The notes under the pieces are model-generated. The model was given only the letters and a program-made list of their open reading frames with translations, was not told the DNA's origin and made no database searches. DNA of 64,000 bases, from contig OZ246981.1 in NCBI GenBank assembly GCA_965232455.1, positions 5,146,001-5,210,000 on the forward strand, read 5' to 3'. The DNA comes from JBFGFX01 sp965232455. Its GTDB lineage: Bacteria > Pseudomonadota > Gammaproteobacteria > Steroidobacterales > Woeseiaceae. Positions 7,976-17,806 of this stretch are shown here, in pieces; within the stretch, counting starts at the first letter, position 1, and every line of letters begins with the position of its first letter. A program made the translations under genes and the position numbers.

Positions 7976-10900
7976 ATGAATCGCACAATCTGGCTTGCTG
8001 CTTTGACGATCCCGATGCTCAACGCCTGCGGAGGGGGCGGAGGTGGTGGGGGTGGAGACAATGGACCGCGCCCCCCCGTGATCAACACCGGCGTGTTTGT
8101 TGACAGCCTCGTTCAGGGACTGGATGCCGATACGGCGAGCCGCCAGAACATCACCAACAGCCAGGGCGAGTTTACCTATGAACAGGGGCAGACGGTCGAC
8201 TTCTCGGTGGAGCAACTGGATCTGGGCTCCGCAACCGGGCGGGCGACAGTAACGCCGGTCGACTTGGTCCCTGGCGCAGCCAATGAAGATGAGCCGACCC
8301 GAAATCAGGCCGTCGTCAACGTCGCCCGTCTCATTCAGTCGCTGGACGAGGATCAGGACCCGAGCAATGGGATACTCATCAACAACAGTACGAGATCGGC
8401 CGCCGCGGGCCTCGGTCAGGCGATCAGTGTTCAGGGCGCCAATCTCGATGCGCTCAGCGAACTTCAGAACGTCATTCCCGGTGGTGCGCTGATCAGCGAG
8501 AATCAGGCTGTTCAACACCTGAATCAGACGTTGATCGACGACAGCCTGTTATCACTCTATTCAATCGGCGGAACGGTGAGTGGTCTTGGTGCCGGTCAGC
8601 AGGTAACGCTTGCGCTCGACAACAGCAGCGGCGACCAGATCGTCGCCGGGAACGGCAACTTTGAGTTCGGACTCGCGCGGCTGCGCGCCCAGTCGTCGTA
8701 CTCCGTAACCGTTGCCATACAGCCCGCGGGGTTGGATTGCCAGGTTACGAATGGCGGTGGCGTTGTCGGTTCAGCGAATGTGACCAACATTGCCGTGGTT
8801 TGCACACCCGTTCAGGCGCCAACCTACGAAATTGGTGGTGTTATTTCGGGTCTCGTGACTGGCCAAAACCCCACGCTGGCATTGTCGAACAACATGGGGC
8901 CGCCACTTGATATCACACAGAATGGACCGTTTGCCTTTCCGGGCGAGATTGCCGAACAGGGCGCGTATAACGTCACCATCGCCGTTCAGCCGGACAGTCA
9001 GACTTGCGCGGTGACGAACGGCAGTGGAGCGGTGACCGGCGAGGATGTCACGGACATTCTCGTTGAATGCATCACGCCGCCGCCGGAGATGTTTACGCTC
9101 ACCGTCACAGTTTCAGGTCTGAACGGCACATTCATCCTCGCGAACGGTAGTGATCAGCTTCAGGTCACGACGTCAGGCACGTATGACTTTCCGATGGTGC
9201 TTCTGCGCGACGACGCGTTTGACGTCAGCGTTGCGGCTCAGCCGAACGGTCAGATGTGTTCGGTCATGAATGGCATGGGCGTGGCGGGAACGGATGCGAC
9301 TGACAATGTTCAGGTCACCTGCGAAAACATCACTTATCGGTTGTCCGTTAGGGTCAACAATCTGGAGACCGGCGGCACGGTAACCGCTACCGAGTCGGAA
9401 GCCGATCCTGATGATGTTCAGAACGTCGCGGTCGCAGGCGGGTCAGCCTCGTTCATGCGCGACTTCGGCGCCGCTTACTCGCTGGCGGTGACGGGTCCGG
9501 CGACCGCGCAGACCTGCAGCGTCCGCAGCGGGGATCTGGGCAAGTTGTCCGGCACCGTAACCGGCGACGTCGACATCGATGTCGACTGTGACCTGGGGAT
9601 TGCCGTGACGGTGACGGGTTTGTCGCCAGTCGCTGCGCAGGATGCGTTGCAGGTGACGGCCGGCGGCGAGGTTCTGGACTTCACGGCTTCCGGCAGCCAG
9701 ACGCTGGCAACCCGATTCAATGTCGGTGACCAGGTCAGTGCCAGCATCACGCGCCAGGCGCCGGGTTCAGAGTGCTCGGTTGAGGAAAGCCCCATTGACG
9801 TGCTGGGCCTCAACACGGAAATCTCCGTGTTCTGCGTGACCATCAATACGCTGACGCTGGGCCTAGCCGCCGAGGACATCGGCGCCGCGATCGGTGCCGT
9901 GGATGCGACCTTCACTGCAACGGGAATGTCCACATGCCCGATCACCGAGCGAGTTGAGTCGTTCAACGTCGAGGACGGGGACGCGGTGCTGTCGTTGCCG
10001 GCCTGCAATTACAACGTGACGCTGTCATTCGCCGGTACCACCGCCACGGTCGAGAATTTCGTCGACTACGCGGCGTCGTGTGTCGAAGCCGACTCAGGCA
10101 GCGCCGGCTTTGGACTCGACCTAGCTGCGAGCGATCAGCAGCGCCGGCTCGTCTGTGGGGTCCGGCTCGATTCGCTGCCACAAGACTCCATTGCGGCCTG
10201 TCTGCCCGGGCTCGTCAATGCCGAGCGCGCGGCATCGGCAGGGGAGCCGATTTACTTCCTGCATCAGCTCGCCGGACGGACGCTTGGCACACTCGGCGAT
10301 GGCACACTGAACTGCGTCGGTATTCGTGACGAAGAGGGGCGGCCGCAGGCGGCTTGCGAAACGACGCCACTAAGCTGCGGCACATTCAACAGCTGGATGG
10401 ATCCCGACACGATCAACCTGATTAATACGTACCTTGCGGCGGATCCGCAGACTGCCGGGTCCGGCGTCGCGGAGATTCGCGCAGGCAACAACTATCTTAT
10501 CGACGCCGACCTAGTTTGCCCTGGGCAGACCCCGCCGACCCCTGCGCTGTGGCAACAGGTTCGGAATTCAGATATCGAATTCGAGTTCAACAACATCCCG
10601 ATCGACAACCCGAACGACACAGCGGACGATCGAAACAGCATCTGTTATGCGGACACGATTGAACTGGTCGTAACCAATTTCCAAGTGTTTGATATCTCAC
10701 TGGGCCTGACGACGATCAACAATCCGGCGTTTCTCAGTCTGACGGTTACATTGAACAGCAACTTCTACGGTACGTTCGGTGAAATCCCGGTTTCAGAAGC
10801 AGATTTCGGTTCCACTGTCACGCTCGACGAAAACAATCCGGTTCAGGTGCTCGTTGGCCAGAATGGTGAAGTCAGCGTTGAATTCGACGGTCTGAACAGT

Positions 10901-13222
10901 GCACTTGAGTGTGATATTACCCATCAGGGCAGCACCCAGCTGGCGCTTGACCCGGGCAAGCGAAAGTATGACCTTTACGATAACCTGCTGCTGGTCGACG
11001 ACCTCGGTCTGCCCACCAGAGAATTCAACACTGCCGATCTCGATATCGACTGCTTTGATGCATTTCCGATCACGGCGAGAGTGTCACCGGATCCGGTCAC
11101 GCCAGGCGGGAATGCAAACGATCTGTTGCTCGAGACCAGCGGTCAGATCCCGTTTGGTAATTCATCAAATCTGGTCGACTTCCGCCAGTTCCTCACCACA
11201 GAGTGGAACGCCGCCTGTTTCGGTGTATTCGGTTCGCAGTCGACCGGCATACAGACAGAGGCATGGAGTACGCCGTCGCTCGGGGATCTGGAGTCCGGGA
11301 GCAATGGCTGTTTCCTGTCCGTCAGTGCAACCGACGATGCAACCCCGCAACCGCCGCTGACGGTTCTCGACGAAGGGTTCAACTTCGAAACGACAATCCT
11401 GGCAGGTATCAGGCCGCAGATCCGCATAGTCGACCGGCCGGCATCGACCGTGCGTGCGGTGGCACCTGGTACTGACGTCGATGTCTCGGTCTCAGCGCTG
11501 TCGAGCGTCACAGGCGCGCCAACTGGCGTGACCTATCTGTGGAGCGCGTCGTGCACCGGCGGAGACGCTGGCAGTTTCGCCGACGCGTCTCTTGCGTCGA
11601 CGACCTGGACGGCACCGTCTGTCATCGTGGAGCCGAGTCCGGGACCGGATTCAGTGTCCCCCTTTCAGCCGAACTGCACGCTGCAGGTGGAAATCGGTGA
11701 CGGGTCAGCTACGAATCGCAGTCTGACCTTGCCAGCCATCGTCTCTGATCAATTCCTCATGGATATTTCGTTTGCACAGGGACAGCTGTTTGTCGATTGG
11801 TCGCCCGACATCAATGCCAGCGTCGAAACGTCACAGTATGTCCTGCAGCGCCGATCCGTGTCCGACACGGAATGGAGTGATACCGCGCTGATACTGGATG
11901 CGCCATTCGATGTTCGACGCCTGACCGTCGACGTGCCGGTTCACCTGGAACCGGAACAGTACCGGTACCGGGTCTCTGCGGTTCGATCGCCCGGCAATGA
12001 AGTGTTCTCCAATGAGATCCTGATCTCGCCGAATGATCTCGGTGGAGTTATCGAGCAACTGGAGATCGGTGCGACCGACCTGAATCTGGCGGTACCGGCG
12101 GATTCGGCGCTACGAACACCGCTAACCGCGAGGCTGGCAGGATCGGGTGATGCCATCGCGGTCGGCCTGCCCAGCGCAATCGATAATCAGGGTGCTGTGA
12201 TGGTCTCGCAGCGAGGCCCGGCACGGTGGCGGGAAACGGCCGTCCTCGCCGGCTACGATCCGGGTGATGGCCTCGCGATCAGCAACGACGGGTCTGTGAT
12301 TGCTGTCTCGCAGCAGGATCGACTGGCCATCTTCCGCTATGACGGAAACACATACATCGAGACGGCCCTGAGTTCGTTGGGAACCCGCCGGACGATTTTT
12401 CCGCAAACGAATGATGCCGCTGGCGCATCCATTGTTCTGGTCGACAACGGATCGCTGCTGCTCGCCGCCACTCGCGTTGTGGATACCGGTGTCCGAATCC
12501 AGGGCCTCAGATTTCAGAATCAGACTTGGCAGCCCAGCGGCCTGGATACTACGGTTCCATCGGACGATGCGGCCCAGGATGGGGCGGGACGGACTGTCAG
12601 GCTGGAGGCGAGCGACGACGGTACGCGCATCGTCGTCGAGACCTCGGATGGCATTGTTCTGGTCGAAGATGCGGGCAACGGGTTCCGGACTGAAGTCATC
12701 GCGACGAACAGCCCCGGAGAGCGTTTGATTAATCCCTCGATCAGCGGGGATGGCGCGCGGGTTGCCTATGTCGTGTTCGATACCAACACCGGCTTCTTCG
12801 TCGAATCGCGCATCCGCGATGTAGACGCCGCAACCACCGTGTCGCCCGAGTTCCTAGGACTCTTCGCGCCGGGTAGCATCTCGCGATTCGCCGTACTGCC
12901 CGAGTACTTCGGTGCGGATGCACGCGTGTTACTCGATCAGGATGGCGATGTGCTGGTCATTGGGGCGCCATTCGACTCCGTCAACCACTACGGGCCCTGC
13001 CCACCGAATCAGTGCGGCGGTGTTACGGGAGATGGCTTCGGTGCAGCCTACGTTTTTCAGCGCGATCCGTCGGGTGCGTTTCGCCAGGTGTCATACCTGA
13101 AGCCGCCACTGCCACACCCTGAGTTCGGCTACGGGTATCGCATCGGCATCAGCGATGACGGTGAAACCGTGCTGGTCGGGCATGGCGACCGCATTGCGGC
13201 CGGTGGCGTGTTTGTCCATTGA
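7976..13222 (+). CDS. Large surface lipoprotein with GTVSGL-type repeats
   Basis: The preferred ATG (7976) gives 1748 residues. A lipoprotein signal with lipobox LNAC (Cys18) is followed by a run of nine glycines. A short N-terminal domain comes first (SQGEFTYEQGQTVDFSVEQL ... LIQSLDEDQDPSNGI), as found in other gammaproteobacterial surface lipoproteins. Then come at least four repeats of about 75-90 residues of the kind GGTVSGLGAGQQVTL...VAIQPAGLDCQVTNGGGVV...VVC, most carrying two cysteines that may pair. The middle has Ig-like or fibronectin-like beta segments (VSALSSVTGAPTGVTYLWSA) and the C-terminus has FG-GAP/WD-like sheets (DVLVIGAPFDSVNHYG, GDGFGAAYVFQRD, RIGISDDGETVLVGHGD). It probably sits at the outer membrane as an adhesin-like structure. 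It lies 40 nt after the CHAT gene and 10 nt before tpsA. The function is not known. Confidence 0.85.
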   Translation: MNRTIWLAALTIPMLNACGGGGGGGGGDNGPRPPVINTGVFVDSLVQGLDADTASRQNITNSQGEFTYEQGQTVDFSVEQLDLGSATGRATVTPVDLVPGAANEDEPTRNQAVVNVARLIQSLDEDQDPSNGILINNSTRSAAAGLGQAISVQGANLDALSELQNVIPGGALISENQAVQHLNQTLIDDSLLSLYSIGGTVSGLGAGQQVTLALDNSSGDQIVAGNGNFEFGLARLRAQSSYSVTVAIQPAGLDCQVTNGGGVVGSANVTNIAVVCTPVQAPTYEIGGVISGLVTGQNPTLALSNNMGPPLDITQNGPFAFPGEIAEQGAYNVTIAVQPDSQTCAVTNGSGAVTGEDVTDILVECITPPPEMFTLTVTVSGLNGTFILANGSDQLQVTTSGTYDFPMVLLRDDAFDVSVAAQPNGQMCSVMNGMGVAGTDATDNVQVTCENITYRLSVRVNNLETGGTVTATESEADPDDVQNVAVAGGSASFMRDFGAAYSLAVTGPATAQTCSVRSGDLGKLSGTVTGDVDIDVDCDLGIAVTVTGLSPVAAQDALQVTAGGEVLDFTASGSQTLATRFNVGDQVSASITRQAPGSECSVEESPIDVLGLNTEISVFCVTINTLTLGLAAEDIGAAIGAVDATFTATGMSTCPITERVESFNVEDGDAVLSLPACNYNVTLSFAGTTATVENFVDYAASCVEADSGSAGFGLDLAASDQQRRLVCGVRLDSLPQDSIAACLPGLVNAERAASAGEPIYFLHQLAGRTLGTLGDGTLNCVGIRDEEGRPQAACETTPLSCGTFNSWMDPDTINLINTYLAADPQTAGSGVAEIRAGNNYLIDADLVCPGQTPPTPALWQQVRNSDIEFEFNNIPIDNPNDTADDRNSICYADTIELVVTNFQVFDISLGLTTINNPAFLSLTVTLNSNFYGTFGEIPVSEADFGSTVTLDENNPVQVLVGQNGEVSVEFDGLNSALECDITHQGSTQLALDPGKRKYDLYDNLLLVDDLGLPTREFNTADLDIDCFDAFPITARVSPDPVTPGGNANDLLLETSGQIPFGNSSNLVDFRQFLTTEWNAACFGVFGSQSTGIQTEAWSTPSLGDLESGSNGCFLSVSATDDATPQPPLTVLDEGFNFETTILAGIRPQIRIVDRPASTVRAVAPGTDVDVSVSALSSVTGAPTGVTYLWSASCTGGDAGSFADASLASTTWTAPSVIVEPSPGPDSVSPFQPNCTLQVEIGDGSATNRSLTLPAIVSDQFLMDISFAQGQLFVDWSPDINASVETSQYVLQRRSVSDTEWSDTALILDAPFDVRRLTVDVPVHLEPEQYRYRVSAVRSPGNEVFSNEILISPNDLGGVIEQLEIGATDLNLAVPADSALRTPLTARLAGSGDAIAVGLPSAIDNQGAVMVSQRGPARWRETAVLAGYDPGDGLAISNDGSVIAVSQQDRLAIFRYDGNTYIETALSSLGTRRTIFPQTNDAAGASIVLVDNGSLLLAATRVVDTGVRIQGLRFQNQTWQPSGLDTTVPSDDAAQDGAGRTVRLEASDDGTRIVVETSDGIVLVEDAGNGFRTEVIATNSPGERLINPSISGDGARVAYVVFDTNTGFFVESRIRDVDAATTVSPEFLGLFAPGSISRFAVLPEYFGADARVLLDQDGDVLVIGAPFDSVNHYGPCPPNQCGGVTGDGFGAAYVFQRDPSGAFRQVSYLKPPLPHPEFGYGYRIGISDDGETVLVGHGDRIAAGGVFVH

Positions 13223-13232
13223 CGGTGCTGAG

Positions 13233-16091
13233 ATGAGACCCGTTCTTCGATCAATCGCCCCCGTATTCCTTTTGCTGGCAAGTCGCGTTGGGGCCGCCGA
13301 TGTGACGTTTGACGGATCCATCGAGTCGTCCGGTGCAGCGGCGCCCGGTGGCGGCTTCACCTATCTCATCGACGATACGGATGGGGAAGTATCGGGTGGC
13401 AACCTGTTTCTGAGCTTCGATACGTTCGAAGTGCTCGAAGGGGAAGAGGCGCATTTCGCCAGCGGCTTCGCGCTGGAGCGCGTGTTGTCGCGAATAACCG
13501 GGCTTGGACCGATGCGAGTCGATGGGACGATTTCCTCATCCATACTCGGCGCCGATTTCTTCTTCCTGAGTCCCTCGGGCATTGTCATCGGGGATGGCGC
13601 GGTCATCGACGTGCCGGCCGGACTCACGTTGTCCACAGCCGACAACATGCTGTTCTCGGATGGCGCTGTATTCACAACGGAGTTGTCGAGCAGTCCGGTG
13701 CTGACGGTTGCAATGCCAACGACGCTGCGTTTTCTGGCAAGTGGAACCGGTTCAGGCATTGTCGTCTATGACGCTGCGATATCTACACCGTCAATCCGCC
13801 TGATCGGCGATACGGTCGAGTTGCAGGACTTCGTTGTGCCGTTCTCAGCGACGGATGTTCGAATCGCCGGTGTGGCGGAAGGCGATCTGGATCTGGCGTC
13901 GCACGTTCTGTCGGGGGCAATGGGGAATGTCGCAATCAACGACAGCGCTCTGCTGATTGACAGCGAAGCCGGCGAGACTGTTCGCATCGTTGGCGAAGAT
14001 GTCGTCATTGATCGCACGAATGTCTTCGTGACTCAGTCAACACCTGTCGTCCCGGAAGACATTCAGATCGACGCAAACTCGGTCGCTATCACGAATTTCT
14101 CGCGAATCCTGAGCGATTCGGAGGTCGTTGGTGGACAAGGGCCCACTATCCGGATCGCCGCGTCGGATTCCATTTTGATCGATGGCGCCAACACGATTCT
14201 GGACCTGGAGGCATCCGCCGACGGTGCATCGTCCGGCGACGCGGTGTTGCGTGGCAACACGATCTCTGTGACGGGTGGCGCGGCCATTGAGGCGGATCAG
14301 TTTTCGGCGGCGGGCGGCAGTACCGGCGATATCGACATCGCGGCGACGGCGTCATTCACGCTAGCGGGTAGCGGCAGCGCATTGACGATCGCAGCCGGCG
14401 GCACCGCACAGGGCGGGGAGGTACGAATCGATGCACCAACCGTTCTGATTCGGGATGGAGCGCTGGTGCTGGCGGATTCGTTCGGCGATGCCGTGGGCGG
14501 CAGGATTGAGCTAGCTGGCGACTCGATTACGGTCGACTCGGCGCGTATCACCAATGAGAACGATCGCCTAGGCGGCGCCGGGATCGACATCGCGGCCAGC
14601 GACGTGGCCGTCGTCAACGATGGTCTCATCTCGACACAGTCGTTCGAGTCCGGGCCAGGTGGGTCGCTCGACATCAATACGGAACGACTGGTCGTCGATA
14701 ACGGCGGGCGGATCACGGTCAGTACGCTGAACGTCGGCGTCGGCGGTGATCTGACCATTGACGCGAGTGAGTCCATCCTGATCGATGGAACCGGCGCGCA
14801 GAGAACCACTGGCCTGTTCGCCCGAGCCGGTGATCGGGACCTTGAGCCCGTACTCGGCAACCGCGAGGGATTCGGTGAAGGGGACGGCGGCACCATTACG
14901 ATATCGTCGCCTGATGTCCGTGTGATGGGCGGTGGGGTCATCACGTCGGACACAACACGAAACGGCGATGCCGGCGACATCACCATTGATTCCGAATCGC
15001 TGTTAGTCAGCGGTCTAGGCAGCCGCATCGTCGCCGAGACGGACGGGGCGGGGCGGGCCGGGAGAATCGTTCTGGGGGCCAACGCAAGTGTCGCTTTGCT
15101 CAGTCTGAGTGAGGGGGCTTCGATCACGACGACAACGCGAGACGCAGGGGACGCGGGTGCTATCGTGATTCTCGCTGAGTCTCTCGAACTGAGCGGTACG
15201 ACAACGGCGCCCTCGATTTCGAGCAACTCGGCGATCACCGATACCGTCAGCGCAGCGGAGGTCGGTGGTGCCGGCACGGTCACGATCGATAGCGACGCGA
15301 TCGTCATCGACGGACTGGGTCGAATCAGTACCGATAGCGCCGGTGATCGACTGGCCACAGATCCGATGAGTGGGACGGAATCCACGGCGGACGTTGTGGT
15401 CACCGCGCGTCAGCTGGTCCTCCGCGGGAGTGCTGCGGCCGGCGCCGCCGCCATTGAGGATTCCGTGATCGGAACTTCCCCGTCGGGTGAGTTTGCCGGT
15501 ATCACATCCAATGCCAGCGGTGCGGTCCGCGGCGGAAACATCCGGATAAATGCGACTGACATTGTTGAACTCGATGGGGCGGTGGTCAGCGCATCAGCCA
15601 GCGGAACCGGCGGAGGCGGTGACGTTATTGTCGGCTCTTCAGCCGAACCCGTTGGTCGAATTCTGATTTACACCGACAGCGGATTGCTGGCCCGAGCGGT
15701 CACGGGCAATGGTGGCAACGTCTTCGTGTTTACCAACGAATTCCTGCGCGACTTTAGCTCGGTATTGAGTGCCGACTCCAACGAAGGTAACGCTGGTACC
15801 GTCGAGATCGCGGCACCCGATCAAAATCTGAATGCCGCCCTCGGTAATCTGGATGTTGGCCTTCTGGATGCGTCCAGCCTGATCAGGGACGTTTGTGAAA
15901 TTCGTCCGTCGAGCCGCCGCAGCAGTCTGACAATCGAAGGCGCCGGCGGTGCGCCGGATATGCCGGACGAGGTCCTTTACAGTCGCCCCATTGACCCTGT
16001 GGACTCGTCGACCGACGTGCAGCACGGTGCCGCACAGTGGTTTGCCGCTTCCTGGGGCACGCTCTGCGAGTCGCAGCGCGAGATTCCGTAA
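13233..16091 (+). CDS. TpsA exoprotein (filamentous haemagglutinin N-terminal domain)
   Basis: The ATG at 13233 gives 952 residues and places a signal peptide at the N-terminus (VLRSIAPVFLLLASRVGAA). Residues about 25-210 form the TPS domain recognised by the partner transporter; it has the typical ADFFFLSPSGIVIGDGAVIDVP segment and LTLSTADNMLFSDG. The usual NPxG motif is here SPSG. The rest is a right-handed beta-helix of repeats with DGGTITISS, GDAGDITIDS and similar turns. The C-terminus (GNVFVFTNEFLRDFSSVLSA, then SLIRDVCEIRPSSRRSSL) matches the end of this class of secreted beta-helix proteins. It should be exported through the TpsB encoded 2 nt downstream. Two C-terminal cysteines (DVCEI and TLCES) may form a disulfide. 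Confidence 0.9.
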   Translation: MRPVLRSIAPVFLLLASRVGAADVTFDGSIESSGAAAPGGGFTYLIDDTDGEVSGGNLFLSFDTFEVLEGEEAHFASGFALERVLSRITGLGPMRVDGTISSSILGADFFFLSPSGIVIGDGAVIDVPAGLTLSTADNMLFSDGAVFTTELSSSPVLTVAMPTTLRFLASGTGSGIVVYDAAISTPSIRLIGDTVELQDFVVPFSATDVRIAGVAEGDLDLASHVLSGAMGNVAINDSALLIDSEAGETVRIVGEDVVIDRTNVFVTQSTPVVPEDIQIDANSVAITNFSRILSDSEVVGGQGPTIRIAASDSILIDGANTILDLEASADGASSGDAVLRGNTISVTGGAAIEADQFSAAGGSTGDIDIAATASFTLAGSGSALTIAAGGTAQGGEVRIDAPTVLIRDGALVLADSFGDAVGGRIELAGDSITVDSARITNENDRLGGAGIDIAASDVAVVNDGLISTQSFESGPGGSLDINTERLVVDNGGRITVSTLNVGVGGDLTIDASESILIDGTGAQRTTGLFARAGDRDLEPVLGNREGFGEGDGGTITISSPDVRVMGGGVITSDTTRNGDAGDITIDSESLLVSGLGSRIVAETDGAGRAGRIVLGANASVALLSLSEGASITTTTRDAGDAGAIVILAESLELSGTTTAPSISSNSAITDTVSAAEVGGAGTVTIDSDAIVIDGLGRISTDSAGDRLATDPMSGTESTADVVVTARQLVLRGSAAAGAAAIEDSVIGTSPSGEFAGITSNASGAVRGGNIRINATDIVELDGAVVSASASGTGGGGDVIVGSSAEPVGRILIYTDSGLLARAVTGNGGNVFVFTNEFLRDFSSVLSADSNEGNAGTVEIAAPDQNLNAALGNLDVGLLDASSLIRDVCEIRPSSRRSSLTIEGAGGAPDMPDEVLYSRPIDPVDSSTDVQHGAAQWFAASWGTLCESQREIP

Positions 16092-16093
16092 CG

Positions 16094-17806
16094 ATGAGGT
16101 CCCTCGCGACATTCTCGTTTTCGACACTGCTGTCGCTTTTTGCCCTCGCACGAGCGGAGGCGCAGTCGTCACTCTACGAGTTGACTGAGGAGGAAAAGCG
16201 ATTGCTGGGCGTTGTCGAGAATGACACTCCGGCGCTGCCGGACGTCGACGAGCGCCTGCTGGAAGACGCTTTGCAGGTGCCCGTTACCCTCACGGCTTTT
16301 GAGCTCGTCGGCAGCACCGTTCTGTCGGACGACGAGGTGCGACGTGTGGTCTCTCCCTGGATCGGTCGCCCGGTCACAGGCCTTGAACTCTCCGAGATTC
16401 GTAGTGAGTTGACAGCCCTCTACGCTGGCAAGGGATACATCGGCTCCGGCGTGATCCTGCCGGACCAGACGGTGACCGGCGGTCTGATCAAAATGCACGC
16501 CGTGGAACTCACCCTATCAGGAATCGATGTCAGCGCCGAAGGGCTGTCTGAAGACTACTTGCGTCGTCGCCTGGAGCGCACGGTCAGTTCGCCGCTCAAT
16601 CTGACGGAACTCGAACGCTCGTTGCGATCGTTGCAGGAGCAGCCCCTTGTCTCTTCCGTGCAGGCGCGCCTGGTCGACGGCGCGACGCCGGGCACCAGTC
16701 GGCTTTTGATGTCAGTCGATCGCGCGCAGCCGTTCACCGCTCAATTGAGTGTCAACAACTTTCGCCCGCCCAGTATTGGCGCGGAGCAGGCAGTCGTTTC
16801 GTTAGTGCACCGTGACATCAGCGGTCGCAGGGACATTCTTGCGTTTGAGGGTGCGATCGGTGAAGAATCGAAGTCCGGCTGGATTTCGTATGACATGCCA
16901 TTCGGCACTACAGACTCACGTATCCGACTGAGCTATCGTCAGGGCGACACAGTCGTCATCGAAGAGCCATTTGATGACATAGATATCGAGAGTGTGTCGA
17001 GTCGAGTTCAGCTCGGGATTGCCCATCCGTTTTACCAGACGTGGAGCCGGCAGCTCGACGGATTCGCCAGCCTGATCGTCAGTAAAACTGAGACGTCGCT
17101 GCTCGAGCGTCCGTTTTCCTTCTCGCTGGGCGCGATCGACGGCGAAACCAGAACATCGGTCGTCGAGATTGGCGGACAGTTTACGCAGCGATGGACGAAT
17201 CAGGTGTTTTCATCTCGCCTGACCTGGCGCGAAGGGCTCGACGCGTTTGATGCAACAACACGATTGCGGGATACGGATTTAACGTCTCAGGCGGAAGTTC
17301 CTGATGGCATGTTTTCCGCGGCCGTTATTCAGATGAGTTATGGGCGAAACCTTCCGTTTCTGAATAGCCAGTTGAGCGCGCAGCTGACATATCAACACGC
17401 ATTCGATCCGTTGCTGGTGTCGGAAAAATCGGCAGTGGGCGGTGTCGGTTCTGTACGAGGCTACCGTGAAAACAGTCTGGTCAGAGACAGCGCCGGATTC
17501 GCCCGCATTGAATGGCGCATCCCCGTGCTCAGTACCGAATCACCGATGTTACTGCGTAGCCTGACTCTGGTACCTTTCGCCGACACGGGCTGGGCCAAAG
17601 ACAAGGACCCGAATCAGAGTTCCGGGAGCAGCGTTTCCATTTCCAGTGTCGGTCTGGGCCTCGAATGGTCGCCGCTGCAGTTCCTGTATTTTCGGGGCTA
17701 CTTCGGAGAGGCACTGGATTCGGATTCCGTTCCCTCCACTGGTAGTCGCTCACTACAAGATGATGGTGTTCATGTTGAGATATCGGTTAATTGGCCGCCC
17801 GGTTAG
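16094..17806 (+). CDS. TpsB outer-membrane transporter (ShlB/FhaC family)
   Basis: The ATG at 16094 (570 residues), 2 nt after the tpsA stop, starts a signal peptide (SFSTLLSLFALARAEAQ). A ShlB-type POTRA domain follows at about residues 65-150 (TAFELVGSTVLSDDEVRRVV, LTALYAGKGYIGSGVILPDQ), then a second POTRA-like segment, then a 16-strand barrel. The barrel has the conserved loop-6 motif VRGY at residues 454-457 (SVRGYRENSLVRDSAGFARI), essential for secretion in this family. The C-terminus ends in alternating hydrophobic residues. It exports the TpsA protein across the outer membrane; whether it also handles the lipoprotein is unknown. The 3' end overlaps the next gene by 47 bp. Confidence 0.92.
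   Translation: MRSLATFSFSTLLSLFALARAEAQSSLYELTEEEKRLLGVVENDTPALPDVDERLLEDALQVPVTLTAFELVGSTVLSDDEVRRVVSPWIGRPVTGLELSEIRSELTALYAGKGYIGSGVILPDQTVTGGLIKMHAVELTLSGIDVSAEGLSEDYLRRRLERTVSSPLNLTELERSLRSLQEQPLVSSVQARLVDGATPGTSRLLMSVDRAQPFTAQLSVNNFRPPSIGAEQAVVSLVHRDISGRRDILAFEGAIGEESKSGWISYDMPFGTTDSRIRLSYRQGDTVVIEEPFDDIDIESVSSRVQLGIAHPFYQTWSRQLDGFASLIVSKTETSLLERPFSFSLGAIDGETRTSVVEIGGQFTQRWTNQVFSSRLTWREGLDAFDATTRLRDTDLTSQAEVPDGMFSAAVIQMSYGRNLPFLNSQLSAQLTYQHAFDPLLVSEKSAVGGVGSVRGYRENSLVRDSAGFARIEWRIPVLSTESPMLLRSLTLVPFADTGWAKDKDPNQSSGSSVSISSVGLGLEWSPLQFLYFRGYFGEALDSDSVPSTGSRSLQDDGVHVEISVNWPPG

Noticed and set aside
7132..8088. 318-codon minus-strand frame opposite the end of the CHAT gene.
   Set aside because: Proline run comes from the glycine tract of the lipoprotein; no motif, and the plus-strand genes are clear.
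14297..15403. 368-codon minus-strand frame opposite tpsA.
   Set aside because: Low-complexity Ser/Pro/Thr composition and no domain; tpsA on the plus strand is well supported.
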